NCBI RefSeq assembly: GCF_040958095.1
Contig: NC_091165.1
Location: forward strand, 32,014,460 to 32,078,459
Length of the DNA stretch: 64,000 bases
Source: Procambarus clarkii
Taxonomy: Eukaryota; Arthropoda; Malacostraca; Decapoda; Cambaridae
Direction of reading: 5' to 3'
Shown: positions 20,235-30,934 of the stretch, piece after piece
How the letters are laid out: each line of letters begins with the position of its first letter
Position numbering within the stretch: position 1 is the first letter of the stretch
The notes under the pieces: generated by a model
What the model was told of the DNA's origin: nothing
Seen by the model: the letters and a program-made list of their open reading frames with translations, nothing else
The model's database searches: none
Position numbers and translations under genes: made by a program

Positions 20235-20925
20235 ACCCGTCCTTGACTCAAGTCCATTACATCCAGCGGTCGACCCTACAGATCATTCATAAATTTTTAC
20301 ATGCTGTTCATTCAAAATGGGAATTTTCTCAAATATTAATTAATATTGTAATAGCATATTGTGCATATATAGGCATACGTTAGGTTAGGTTAGTTTTTTG
20401 GTTCTGCTGGCGATTATTTGTATTTGTAGTACTGTACGTCGGTGAAGCATTTACAGCGTTGTGGTTCGAACAAAATTTGTCAGTGAAGCAATTGTTCCGG
20501 AAGTCTCCGGAAGTCTTTACAGTCTCCGTGGTGTAGTGGTAAGACACTCGCCTGGCGTTCCGCGAGCGCTATGTCATGGGTTCGTATCCTGGCCGGGGAG
20601 GATTTACTGGGCGCAATTCCTTAACTGTAGCCTCTGTTTAACGCAACAGTAAAATGTGTACTTGGATGAAAAAACGATTCTTCGCGGCAGGGGATCGTAT
20701 TCCAGGGACCTGCCCGAAACGCTACGCGTACTAGTGGCTGTACAAGAATGTAATAACTCTTGTATATATCTCAAAAAAAAAAAAAAAAAAGTGTTCGAAC
20801 ATCATCAGTTGCGAGTCATGTGTAAACCGTTTTTCATTCATAAACAGGGGGTTTTGTGGGTGCATAGAATTACTTTTGGGTCTTTGGAGGACGAGCTGCC
20901 TCGTGGCGGAGGACTTTTGGATTAC
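20235..20925 (+). repeat. Dispersed repeat family P, single arm, split by a SINE
   Basis: Starts near GTCCTTGACTCAAGTCCATT and ends near GGGTCTTTGGAGGACGAG. The - strand copy at 30935-31310 is similar over its whole length but lacks the insertion at 20505-20790. 27535-28260 contains two arms of the same family head to head. The core holds GTTAGGTTAGG. Confidence 0.7.
20505..20790 (+). mobile_element. tRNA-derived SINE family C, with LINE-like 3' tail
   Basis: The tRNA-like head at about 20523-20600 has box A-like GTAGTGGTAAGAC and box B GGTTCGTATCC. A short body follows, then a tail (20706-20752 and on) nearly identical to the 3' end of the LINE copies at 27250-27297 and 28431-28478, and A18 at the end. 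The paralogous repeat at 31030-31055 has the undisturbed target (TTCCGGAAGT joined to GTTCGAAC). It is not a tRNA gene because the acceptor stem and anticodon arm do not pair properly. Confidence 0.8.
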
Positions 20926-21345
20926 ATAAGAACATAAGAACAAAGGTAACTGCAGAAGGCCTATTGGCCCATACGAGGCAGCTCCTATCTATAACCACCC
21001 AATCTCACTCATATACATGTCCAACCCACGCTTGAAACAATCGAGGGACCCCACCTCCACCATGTTACGCGGTAATTGGTTCCACAAATCAACAACCCTG
21101 TTACCGAACCAATATTTACCCAAGTCTTTCCTAAATCTAAACTTATCCAATTTATACCCATTGTTTTGTGTTCTGTCTTGTGTTGATACTTTTAATACCC
21201 TATTAATATCCCCTTTGTTATGTCCATTCATCCACTTGTAAACCTCTATCATGTCACCCCTCCCATCTGCTCCCATCTGGCTTTGGTCATGCGGTTTCAT
21301 GTCATAGAGCTCCACTCTGAGTGGTTCCACGTGGATGTTGAGGCG
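20925..21345 (-). mobile_element. CR1-like LINE, 5'-truncated 3' end
   Basis: The - strand ORF remnant (RGDMIEVYKWMNG...NRVVDLWNQLPRNMVEV...LDCFKRGLD) is the typical C-terminal end of CR1-type ORF2. The 3' end consists of an 8-bp repeat (TTCTTATG)2, the tail type of CR1 elements. Truncated before RT. Confidence 0.75.
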
Positions 21346-21445
21346 ATTGGCTCTCAGCCTGATAATTACTTAAGTGTAGTTACAGGATGAGAGTGACAAA
21401 GTTAATCACCCAAAGGACAAAGTTCATCCCCCAAATCGACAAAGT
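21345..21445 (-). repeat. CR1-like 3' fragment plus short repeats
   Basis: ATTACTTAAGTGTAGTTACAGGATGAGAG matches the 3' terminus of the CR1-like element at 45263-45295. It is followed by three short related copies of GACAAAGTTAAnCnCCCAAA. Confidence 0.5.
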
Positions 21446-21790
21446 TAAACCCCCAAATTAGAGACCTGTCATATGAAGAAAGATTGACATCGCCTTTCTT
21501 GAGAATGTAACTTAAGCTAAGAATTAGGGGTAACATGATAGAGGTGTATAAGTGGATGAATGGACACAACAAAGGGGATATTAATAGGGTACTGAAAGTA
21601 TCAACACAAGCCAGAACACGAAATAATGGATAAGTTTAGATTTTGGAAAGACCTGGGTAAATACTGGTTCAGTAACAGGGTTCTTGATTTGTGGAACCCA
21701 TTACCACGTAACGTAATAGAAGTAGGATCCCTTGATTGTTTCAAACGTAGGTTAGACATACTGTACATATGAATGATTGATTGATTGATT
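21446..21790 (+). mobile_element. CR1-like LINE 3' end
   Basis: The + strand encodes a degraded copy of the same C-terminal segment (NMIEVYKWMNGHNKGDINRVLKVS...FKRRLD). It ends in a (GATT)n microsatellite at about 21772-21797. Several frameshifts. Confidence 0.65.
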
Positions 21791-21794
21791 GATT

Positions 21795-22140
21795 GATAAA
21801 GATTAAGCCTCCCAAGAGGTGGCATGGGCATGAATAGCCCGTAAGTGGTGCAATTTTTTTTTTCTCAGTATTCTGAGGTTGCATTTAACCATCAAGCTGT
21901 TATCGCGGGGGAGGATACTGCTTCACAGTCTTTATGAGGGTGTCCAGCTGCTGGAATGTGTCCAAGAGAGAGAGAGAGAGAGAGAAGATTAATCCACCCA
22001 AAAGGTGGCATGGGCATGAATAGCCCATAAGTGGTGGCCCTTTTGAGCCATTTCCAGTATCAATAGATGATACTGGAGATCTGTGGAAGTGCGACTGCAC
22101 CCTGCGTGACGGGAGATGTCTCCCGAGCTTGATGATTGAC
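21795..22140 (+). repeat. Dispersed repeat with AGGTGGCATGGGCATGAATAG, two copies
   Basis: The shared block appears at 21807-21848 and again at 21992-22035; the second is followed by a longer body to about 22140. A (GA)n stretch lies at 21965-21985. Family unidentified. Confidence 0.5.
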
Positions 22141-22612
22141 ACCGCATATGAATGAGATTGGGTGGTTATAAATAGGAGCTGCCGGTCCGTCTAATTACCA
22201 CAAGCTACACAAGATTCACAAAGCTTCACAAAGCTTATGTTAGTAATGAATAAATATGATATATTTACTCATTATAATGTTGGTGCTGAATGTACAACAC
22301 GAGAAAACATAATTTTAATCAGAAAAAGTATATTTTTATTAAGAAATTAGACGAAAATAAAGAGCTGGTGACGCCAAATAAAGTCGACGATCCAAGCGTC
22401 GGTTAGGTTTGGTTTGGTTTGGTTTGAGTTTGAGTTTGAGTTTTAGGTTAGGTCAGCCTAACCTATCATATTTATTCATTACTAACGTATTGCCAGGAAG
22501 CTTTCTGAAGCTTGTGGTAATTAGACGGACCTGGAGCTGCCTCGTATGGGCCAAGAGGCCTTCTGCGATTATCTTTATTCTTATGTTCTACGCTCGTGGT
22601 GTCACGTCTTCT
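22141..22612 (+). mobile_element. CR1-like 3' end interrupted by a MITE
   Basis: GAGATTGGGTGGTTATAAATAGGAGCTGCC (22155-22183) continues at 22542 as TCGTATGGGCCAAGAGGCCTTCTGC...ATTCTTATGTTC. The uninterrupted sequence is present in reverse at 20930-21020. The gap is the MITE at 22183-22532. Confidence 0.65.
22183..22532. mobile_element. MITE with ~26-bp TIRs and 8-9-bp target duplication
   Basis: The left end CGGTCCGTCTAATTACCACA matches the right end in inverted orientation, with one mismatch at the outermost base. The target duplication GGAGCTGC(C) is present at 22175-22183 and 22533-22541. The interior is AT-rich with TTAGG-like and TTTGG runs and no ORF. An 8-bp duplication would suit hAT; 9 bp would suit Mutator. 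Confidence 0.7.
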
Positions 22613-22639
22613 TGATATTCTTTGTCAAATAACTCTTTG

Positions 22640-22765
22640 AAACAAAGATAGCAAACTAGCATGACATCATCACGTTGCCGCGCTGCTGTCTGCGCACCCC
22701 CACCTTCCCAGGGGGGGGGGGGGTAGGGGGAGCCCCAGACCCTCGTAATCTACCTTCATATGGCA
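22640..22765 (-). repeat. DIRS ITR fragment
   Basis: GCAAACTAGCATGACATCATCACGTTGCCGCGCTGC...GGGGGAGCCCCAGACC is part of the DIRS ITR in the same orientation as 12370-12460. The CRE is mutated to TGACATCA. Solo fragment. Confidence 0.65.
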
Positions 22766-23285
22766 TTCTATGCACGTTTTTATCAAAAACATTTTTGTTG
22801 AATATTTCGGTTCAATGGTGGTGCTGACAAGGTGGGGGTGGGAACCGGTGGGTGTTGACTAGTGGGTGTTTACCAGTTTGAGACCGGCCGGGAGGAGGCT
22901 GTATGAACGGTCAATGTTGCTACTTCGTGTCACAATCTTAATTTGTTTTGTTCACGTGTTAGAATACATTGGTTGCATTTTCCCCACTAGTTATCTTACA
23001 GTGGAGGCATCTAGTTTCTGTGTCTGGGAACTAGTAATCTGGGTACATTACTTATTGGAAGCACATTACTAGTACGCACACACAGTGGTGGTTCTTCCTA
23101 TTTAGAAACCTGGTGCTGTAGGTACCTTCCCTAAGGATTTTCGGCCCATTGCATTCATGAGTTGCATCTCCAAGCTTTTCGAACCTATTTTCAATGTCCA
23201 TTTTACGTGGCTTAGAACATTATCGCTACCTCTTCCCCTCTCAATTTAGCTTAGCCATGTGTCTTAGCACAACTGAAGTTTTACA

Positions 23286-23430
23286 CACACATATCACAAT
23301 AACGTGATGCATCAATGAACAAATCCACAAGGGCCGTGACGAGGATTCGAACCTACGCCTGTGAGCATCCCAGACGCTGCTTTAACCATAATAATAATCA
23401 CGTTATTGTGATTTCTGTGTGTAATGAAGG
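23286..23430 (-). mobile_element. tRNA-derived SINE family B copy
   Basis: On the + strand: CACAATAACGTGATGCATCA, ATGAACAAATCCACAAGGGC, then the complement of box B (GGATTCGAACCTACG). The head is followed by a short inverted copy of its own tail (ATCACGTTATTGTGATTTC) at 23396-23425, giving a small fold-back. Confidence 0.65.
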
Positions 23431-23551
23431 AAGGGCGAAGGTGTAGAACGGCCTATTGACATAGCTCGAGTGCAGGGGGGAGTTGTGTAAAACCCTGGTT
23501 TGTGTCTCGGAGAGGCTGCAGGATCCAGTAAGTTCAATAGAACTTCGGTTT

Positions 23552-23552
23552 C

Positions 23553-23600
<48 letters not shown>
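23552..23600. repeat. Poly(T) tract of about 47 bases
   Basis: Continuous T run immediately before a + strand SINE head. It is probably the A tail of a - strand insertion. Confidence 0.9.
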
Positions 23601-23602
<2 letters not shown>

Positions 23603-23603
<1 letters not shown>

Positions 23604-23740
23604 ATGTCGTAGCTCAGTCGATTAAGGTAAGGTCTGCTCAGTCGATTAAGGTAAGGTCTGGGATGCTCACAGACGTAGGTTCGAATCCTCGTCGCGGCCC
23701 TTGTGGATTTGTTAACTGAAGTTTTAGTTCTCCTAGAGGT
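23603..23740 (+). mobile_element. tRNA-derived SINE family B copy with duplicated box A
   Basis: tRNA-like head GTAGCTCAGTCGATTAAGG... with box B GGTTCGAATCC at about 23677-23687 and body CTTGTGGATTTGTT. A perfect 24-bp tandem duplication (23612-23635 / 23636-23659) doubles the box A region. It is not a functional tRNA gene. Confidence 0.7.
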
Positions 23741-24570
23741 CTACATTCAGTCTGCCAAATGTAAACCTCTAGGTCTACATTACCACAAAGACTAGCATAG
23801 TTGTTGTTCTTTTTGACATGGAAAAGGCTTATGACATCACTTGGAGGTACAATATTCTGTCACAGTTTCATTCTCTTAGCTTTCATGACAATCTCTCGCT
23901 CTTCCTCTCTCATCATTCCTTTAAAGTGAAACTTGGTGCCACATTTTCTTCCTCCTCTCGCCAATTTGAAGGTGTTCCCAGGGTAGTGTTCTAGGCACTA
24001 CTTTTCCCCATTGCCCTTAATGGTCTTACTTTAGTCCCTCTGGCATTTTCTCAGCTCTTTTTATTGATAATATCACACTCTGCTGTCGTAGGTATGACTT
24101 CTCTTTTCTTCCAACGCCAGCTCCAACTTGTCAGTGATGCTGTGTCGTCCTGGGCCACTAATCATGGCTTCAAGTTCTCTACATCTAAGACTTGTGCTAT
24201 GACTTACTCATAAGTAGGTCATCTTTGTCCCATATTGTTGCTCTATGGTAGTCTCCTTTGTATAAAGAATCTGCTAAACTTTTGGGGTTGATCTTTGACA
24301 CTCATTTGTCTTAGTCACATCGTATCTCTTACCTCTTCGTCGGATGCTATAAGGCCCGCACATTACTACAAACACTCCTCTCCCTTGTGCTGTGCAAACT
24401 GGATTATGGCTGCCCTACCTACTCTTCTGCCTCTCCTTCAACCCTTCGTCGTGTTGATGCTTTGCACCATACTAAGTTGCATTTTGGCTCTGGTGCCTTT
24501 TGTTCATCTCCTATCCAAAGCTGGTATGCTGAAACTGGCATCCTGTCTAGTTATTGTCCCACTTATTCGT

Positions 24571-25640
24571 GCACCTACTTGTGGAATACCCCAATTTTCA
24601 GGACAATATTATGTCTTGCTTTCCTAATGTCGTTCGAGGTCATTAGTCCTACAAAATCCTTGGTGAATTTAATATTTTTGATATCACTGACCTCATGTGC
24701 TTTTGTTCTTGTATTGACATACTCATTTATATTTAGCACCTTTTGAATATCCAGTGACACTGATGGCACTAAATAGGCACAACTTTTTTTGGTGCCTGTT
24801 TTTGATAATTAACGTCAATGAAGCATGCGGGTCCTACAGAACCCTTGCCAAGCCCCCAAGGAAAAGAGAGGGGTTGTCAGTCAATCAGCCAACCAGGATG
24901 AATGTGAAACACACACTACAGCCAATAAGTGGAGCAGACCCATACTCAGAGTTAAGTTTTTTGCAAGAAGAACAGAAATAAGTCTATGTGCACCACCAAG
25001 GACGCAACCCAGGAAGCTAGAGACATCAAGAAATATAACGATTTTGATGCACTGAATGGGACCTGTTACTAAAGCCATGGGGAGCAGCAGAGTAGAAGGG
25101 GCTTAAGAAAACCCCCTCCCCCCCTACTCCCCACATTTCCGTACCAATGATGATACTTTTTAAGACGCTAGTGCTCTCTAGAGTGTTACACACTAACAGC
25201 TCCCTTTCAATTAGGTTGAATTAACTTGACTTCAATTAATCTGAGCAAATCTAGCTCACAATGCAGCAACTGCTTGAAAAGCTTCCAGTTGCAAAGCAGA
25301 ATCATTAAGATCAGACGCACTTCAAACTCACACCCTGAAAAGACAGGTTCAATGGCCCAATCTATGACAGACCATGTCAGAGACCCACAAGGAGATTACC
25401 AGAGCCTGAATGTAGCTAACGAAGCAGAAACCCCAAACACTGGTGCTCCTTGCTGGAAGAACAGTCACCATTTGCAGCCAATACAATCTGGGAGTGAATG
25501 GCGACCATGGCACACCTAACAGAATACCCCTAGCCAAGGGTGCAAACAAAGGAATTCAAGATTTGTGATTAGCCCAAGGCAAGGCTCACCACCCTGGTGG
25601 CTAAGCCTCTCAACATGCACTAATAATAAAAGTAGTAAGA
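24571..25640. other. No gene seen
   Basis: Mixed composition with short ORFs only. 25155-25210 has TAGTGCTCTCTAGAG and CACTAACAGC, which also occur near 20100-20130, so part is LINE-derived. The rest was not recognised. Confidence 0.5.
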
Positions 25641-25885
25641 GTATATATAACAAGCAAATGAACCCTGATGGACAAATGAACAAATCCACAAGGGCCACGA
25701 TGAGGGATTCGAACCTACGCACGGGATGTTCCCAGCTGCAAATATGGGAACAAAGGTGACGACTGTACAGAAGTTGTCACAACAATAATTGTGTAGGTTT
25801 GAACCTTCATCACGATCCTTGTGAATTTGTTCATTTGATATATCACGCTATTGTAATTTCTGTGTGTACTGATGGACAAAGTTGA
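25640..25885. repeat. Two truncated SINE family B pieces, head to head
   Basis: 25675-25735 is the - strand head/body (ACAAATCCACAAGGGCC...GGATTCGAACCTACG). 25793-25870 is + strand (GTAGGTTTGAACC...CCTTGTGAATTTGTTCATTTGATATATCACG...TTTCTGTGTGTA). They flank about 55 bp of unrelated sequence. Confidence 0.55.
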
Positions 25886-25916
25886 AGTATGGAATCGGAA
25901 TGAAGTATGCATGGCC

Positions 25917-27366
25917 TCGGAATCCGAGGTCATGCACTGGACTATATCCAATCCTACCTTAGTGATAGACACCAATGTGTAGCTATCAATAATATAACCT
26001 CCCCCACTCTACCAATAACCGTTGAGTGCCACAGGGCAGCATCTTGGGACCTCTTCTATTTCTTATATACATCAGTGATCTGCCTAATGTCTCTACCATT
26101 CTGAAACCTATATTGTTTGCTGATGATACTACCCTCATCTACTCCAACCCCAACCCACATACACTAAATAATGTTGTTAATAATGAACTAAAAAAAAAGT
26201 CCACTTATGGATGTCAACCAACAAACTAACACTTAACATAGAAAAGACCTACTACATCTTATTGGGAAGCAAATCTACAAATGCAATTCAGCTTCAGATA
26301 GACAATGTAAACATTTGCAATAAAAATTATGGAAAGTTTCTTGGCCTATTCCTAGACAAGAGACTCAACTTCAGCACTCACATACAACACATAACTAAGA
26401 AAGTCTCTAAAACAGTTGGTATACTCTCCAAAATCAGATATTATGTACCTAACTCTGCTCTCAACTCTCTATATTATGCACTAATCTATCCCTATCTTAA
26501 TTATGGTATCTGTGCATAGGGTTCAACCACTGCAAACCACCTCAAGTTCATCATCACCCAGCAAAAATCTGCTATCAGAATAATAACAAATTCTGCTTTC
26601 AGACAACACTCAGCCCCCTTGTTTAACTCCCTAAACATGCTAAACAATCTCACTCCACAAATTCTCTTGTGTCAACTACATTTACAAAACCCTGTTCTTA
26701 AATGCAAATCCTGCTCTGAAACTCTCCCTGGACAGATGTAATAGGACCCATTATCACCACACCAGAAATAAATCTCTCTTTGATATCCCCAGGGTCAAAC
26801 TTAAACTGTGTAAACACTCTATGTAAATAAAGAGACCCAGTCTATGGAACTCACTCCCTAATGAATTGAAAAGCTGTTCAACTTTTGCATCATTCAAATA
26901 CAAAACTAAAAAGAACCTAATTTCATCTATATAGTTTTTTACCTTGTTGCTTTAAAATTGCACTGTATCTATTGCTACCCAATCTCCCAATCTTTATGTA
27001 CCCAATCTGAACATCTTTACCATTGTGATCATTGCTGTCTTATATGTGCTATCAATCTGCTGTATGGTGTCTATTAATCTTGTTTAAATTACCAATTAAG
27101 CTGTCAATGTAATCAGTCAGAGCTTTAATATACCAATGTGCTTTAAATATACTTACTAATCTCTCTCATCTCATTTTTTTCTTGCAATGTATCTGTTATT
27201 TTATTAATTCTGCTAGAACTTGCCTACTTAAAATTATCTGTTAGATTAAGGACCTGCCCGAAATGCTGCGCGTACTAGTGGCTGTACAAGATTGTAAATA
27301 CTATGCTATGTATTCACACAAACCCAATGTACCTTTTTGTATATAAATAAATAAATAAATAAATAA
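25917..27366 (+). mobile_element. Non-LTR (Jockey-superfamily) LINE, 5'-truncated
   Basis: Encodes RT blocks from GHALDYIQSYLSDRHQCV through [26 protein letters not shown] (YxDD-equivalent present), TLNIEKT and ALIYPYLNYGICA, with frameshifts at about 26025 and 26195 and a stop at 26518. The 3' UTR contains GGACCTGCCCGAAATGCTGC (27250) and ends in (ATAA)n at 27345-27366. Near-identical to the - strand copy 28329-30212. The clade is CR1/Daphne-like by the protein end and the simple-repeat tail; not certain. Confidence 0.85.
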
Positions 27367-27534
27367 GCATAGCTAGATACAAGCACTTAGCTTGAAGGGC
27401 TTGATCATGACTGGCTCAGGGCTGAGCCATCTGGTGGTGGTAATCGGTATTAATGAGTTTTGTCCTAGTTCAAGCGAAATTCTTGTGTGCGCAACCTGTT
27501 CTTGTCAACAAAGCCCAAATGATCGTTAATCCAG

Positions 27535-28260
27535 CTGCCAAACCCAGTTTATGAATGAAAAACGGTTTACACACAACTTACAATTGATGACATTTAAACA
27601 TTTCATGAACTGCTTTGCTGACATCCTCTGTTTGAATCCAGGCAGTCCTCTAAACAAAGACCCAAAGTCCATTCCATGCACCCGCCAAACCCCATTTATG
27701 AACAAGAATTTGTAAATTCATTTTGCTAGAACCACAAAGCTATAAATGCTTCACCCACGTACGACAAATACAAATAATCAACACCTAACCTAACCAGTGC
27801 CTAAATATGTACATGATAATATAAAATAAAATAATTTATATTTGAGAAAATTTCTGTTTTGAATGAACAGCATGTAAAAATTGATGACTGCATCTTTGGA
27901 GTCGAGTGCTGGATGGAATGGACTTGGTCTGAGGACAGGTTGTTGAATCACAACTCAACCAGCCCTCAGACTAAGTGCATTCCATCCAGCGGTGGACCCC
28001 AAAGACACATTCATCAATTTAAACATGCTATACTGTGCATGTTTAGACATTGGCTAGGTTAATTGTTTAGGTTCTGTTGGCGATTATATATTTGTAGCAC
28101 AGTACGTGGGTGAAGCATTTACAGCGGTGTGGTTCAAAGGTCATCACTGAAGCACTTGTTCATATGTCATCAGTTGTCAGTCATGTGTAAACCATTTTTC
28201 ATTCGTGATCGGGGTTTGGCAGTTGTATAGAATGGTCTTTGGCCTTTGTTTATGAGGACG
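27535..28260. repeat. Dispersed repeat family P, two arms head to head (large palindrome)
   Basis: The left arm (27650-27965, - sense) and right arm (27965-28260, + sense) mirror each other: ACAAAGACCCAAAG near 27655 against GGTCTTTGGCCTTTGTTT near 28230-28250, and GAATGAACAGCATG against the inverted motif on the other arm. The centre is near AGGTTGTTGAATCACAACTC (27950). A partial third copy occupies 27535-27650. No coding capacity; fold-back type element. Confidence 0.6.
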
Positions 28261-28267
28261 GGTTATG

Positions 28268-28313
28268 TCGAGCTTATCTTGAGATGATTTTGGGGCTTAG
28301 CGTCCCTGCGGCC
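28268..28313 (-). repeat. SINE family A tail fragment
   Basis: AGCTTATCTTGAGATGATTT...GGGGCTTAGCGTCCCTGCGGCC matches the tail of the SINE at 52032-52085. Confidence 0.55.
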
Positions 28314-28328
28314 TATTTTTTTTGTTAC

Positions 28329-28349
28329 ACTTTATTTATTTATTTATTT

Positions 28350-28384
<35 letters not shown>

Positions 28385-30212
28385 TATACAAGAAGGTACA
28401 TTGGGTTTGAGAGAATACATAACATAGTATTTACAATCTTGTAAAGCCACTAGTACGCGCAGCGTTTTGGGCAGGTCCTTAATCTAACAGATAATTTTAA
28501 GTAGGTAAATTCTAGTAGAATTAATAAAATGATAACAGATACATTGCAAGAAAAAAAAGAGATGAGAGATTAGTAAGTATATTAAAGCACATTGGTATAT
28601 TAAAGCTCTGATTGATTACATTGACAGCTTGATTGGTAATTTAAACAAGATTAACAGACACCATACAGCAGATTGACAGCACATATAAGAAGACAGCAAT
28701 GATCACAATGGTAAAATGTTCAGATTGGGTACATAAAGATTGGGAGATTGGATAGCAAATGATACAGTGTAATTTTAAAGCAACAAGGTAAAAAACTAAA
28801 GATGAAATTAGGTACTTTTTAGTTTTGTTTTTGAATGATACAAAAGTTGGACAGCTTTTCAATTCAATAGGGAGTGAGTTCCATAGACTGGGTCTCTTTA
28901 TTTGAATAGTGTGTTTACCCAAATTATGTTTGACTCTGGGGATATCAAAGATATATTTATTTCTGCTGTGGTGATAATGGGTCCTATTACATCTGTCCAG
29001 GGAGAGTTTTAGAGCAGGATTTGCATTTAAGAACAGGGTTTTGTAAATGTAGTTGACACAAGAGAATTTGTGGAGTGAGATTGTTTAGCATGTTTAGAGA
29101 GTTAAACAAGGGGGCTGAGTGTTGTCTGAAAGCAGAATTTGTTATTATTCTGATAGCAGATTTTTGCTGGGTGATGATGGACTTGAGGTGGTTTGCAGTG
29201 GTTGAACCCCATGCGCAGATACCATAATTAAGATAGGGATAGATTAGTGCATAATATAGAGAGATGAGAGAAGAGTTAGGTACATAATATCTGATTTTGG
29301 AGAGCATACCAACTGTTTTAGAGACTTTCTTAGTTATGTGTTGTATGTGGGTACTGAAGTTGAGTCTCTTGTCTAGGAATATGCCAAGAAACTTTCCATC
29401 ATTTTTATTGCTAATGTTTACATTGTCTATCTGAAGCTGAATTGCATTTGTAGATTTGCTTCCAAATAGGATGTAGTAGGTCTTTTCTATGTTAAGTGTT
29501 AGTTTGTTGGTTGACATCCATAAGTGGACTTTTTTTAGTTCATTATTAACAACATCATTTAGTGTATGTGGGTTGGGGTTAGAGTAGATGAGGGTAGTAT
29601 CATCAGCAAACAATATAGGTTTCAGAATGGTAGAGACATTAGGCAGATCACTGATGTATATAAGAAATAGAAGAGGTCCCAAGATGCTGCCCTGTGGCAC
29701 TCCAACGGTTATTGGTAGAGTGGGAGAGGTTATATTATTGATGGTTACACATTGGTGTCTATCACTAAGATAGGATTGGATATAATCCAGCGCATGGCCT
29801 CGGATTCCATAATGATGGAGTTTACGTAAGAGGTAGTTGTGAATACGTAAGATGGTAATTGGTATCAAAGGCCTTTCTCGGGTCAATGAAGAGTCCAATT
29901 GGAAACTCATTTTTGTCAAGGGCTGATTAAATTATATCAAGGAGAGTAATGATTGCATCGTTGGTACTCTTTTGGTAGCGGAAGCCAAACTGACAGGGGC
30001 TAAGAATGTTGAATTTTATGAGGTAGGAGTAGAGCTGTTTGTAGATAATTTTTTCAAATATTTTTGATAGTATGGGTAGGTTTGATATTGGTCTATAATT
30101 GTTTATGTCTGACGGATTACCTCCTTTATGAACTGGCGTTACTCTTGCTTTTTTTTTTAAGGATATCAGGGAAGGTATGACACTCAAGGGATTTGTTGAA
30201 CAGCAAATGGTG
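28329..30212 (-). mobile_element. Non-LTR LINE, 5'-truncated, nearly full RT domain
   Basis: Read on the - strand it encodes KKARVTPVHKGGNPSDINNYRPIS (RT0/1, 30187-29927). After one frameshift near 29920 comes a 310-codon frame (29919-28987) with [34 protein letters not shown] and KFLGIFLDKRLNF, followed by the C-terminal frame 28922-28641. The 3' end carries the shared tail (28478-28431) and (TTTA)n at 28329-28385. It is the better preserved of the two copies. Catalytic FADD is intact, but the frame is broken and the 5' end (including endonuclease) is missing. Confidence 0.9.
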
Positions 30213-30249
30213 CCCTTGCACCACCTGTGCTATAGGTGGTGCAAGGGCA
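30211..30249. other. Perfect 16-bp hairpin at the LINE 5' truncation point
   Basis: Arms 30211-30226 and 30234-30249 are perfect inverted copies (TGCCCTTGCACCACCT / AGGTGGTGCAAGGGCA) with a 7-base loop. A second, imperfect stem (TTTTTGTTA.../...TAACAAAAA) follows at about 30256-30294. Confidence 0.8.
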
Positions 30250-30479
30250 AGGACACCTTTTTGTTATACACCCCAGGAGTGTGTAACAAAAACCTAACGT
30301 ATGCCTAACTGTACCTAGAACATTAAAATAAAATATTAACTTAAAAATACTGTACCTTTAAAACAATTGTAAAATAAAAATAACATATACAGTATTAAAA
30401 TATATATTATATGAATAATATGTAACTTAAAAATAAAATTAAAATAAAATCTCATAGAAAATATGAGATAATAATTAAT

Positions 30480-30840
30480 AGATAATAAATTGATGAATGT
30501 GTCTTAGGAGTGGCCACCGCTTAAACAAGCCTGGCCCTGAGGACTGATTGTTGTGGGAATTGTTTGTCAAGTCATTTAGCAGTTTCAAAGCTTTGTTTTC
30601 TGTGAACCCTCCAGTTGTTTGTAAAGCTTTGCTGACTTTCTGGAGGGTATTTCCGGTGGGGCGGCAAATTGTCACTCGTTCCTCATGGCTCTGTGAGGTA
30701 GGGGAATGGTTCTGGTCTCTGTAGGTCAAATAGAACTTCAGCTACTGGTGTGGCCATTTACTATGCAACAATCTCGGCAAGATATAGCTTCAGGGAGCTA
30801 CCTGGGACTCCCACAGAAAATAATATCCAATGCTTTCAAA
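30480..30840 (+). repeat. DIRS terminal fragment (copy B-like right ITR)
   Basis: The outer end ATAGCTTCAGGGAGCTACCTGGGACTCCCACAGAAAATAA and the inner part with CTGTGAACCCTCCAGTTGTTTG and TTTCTGGAGGGTATTT resemble 10010-10320. No coding part of the element follows. Confidence 0.55.
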
Positions 30841-30934
30841 ACACTTTGCCCCATACACCAATGGAGCAACATTGTAAATGACAGTAAATACATTAAAGAA
30901 AAAGGAACTTCATAACTAGCCCGTCATCCAAACA

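Larger units (their letters stand above)
23095..24570 (+). pseudogene. Jockey-clade reverse transcriptase pseudogene
   Basis: RT blocks in order: KDFRPIAFMSCISKLFE (23132-23185), FFDMEKAYDITWRYNIL (23808-23860), a degraded EGVPQGSVL (23970-24000), FIDNIT where YVDD is expected (24060-24080), and KLDYGCPTYSS (24400-24430). These match arthropod Jockey-type pol. It is interrupted at about 23264-23780 by SINE sequence and poly(T). Frameshifts and loss of the catalytic DD make it dead. Confidence 0.75.

Noticed and set aside
20523-20600. tRNA gene
   Set aside because: Has Pol III boxes, but the arms do not pair as in a tRNA and it continues into a SINE body with an A tail. The same applies to 23603-23690 and 52200-52299.
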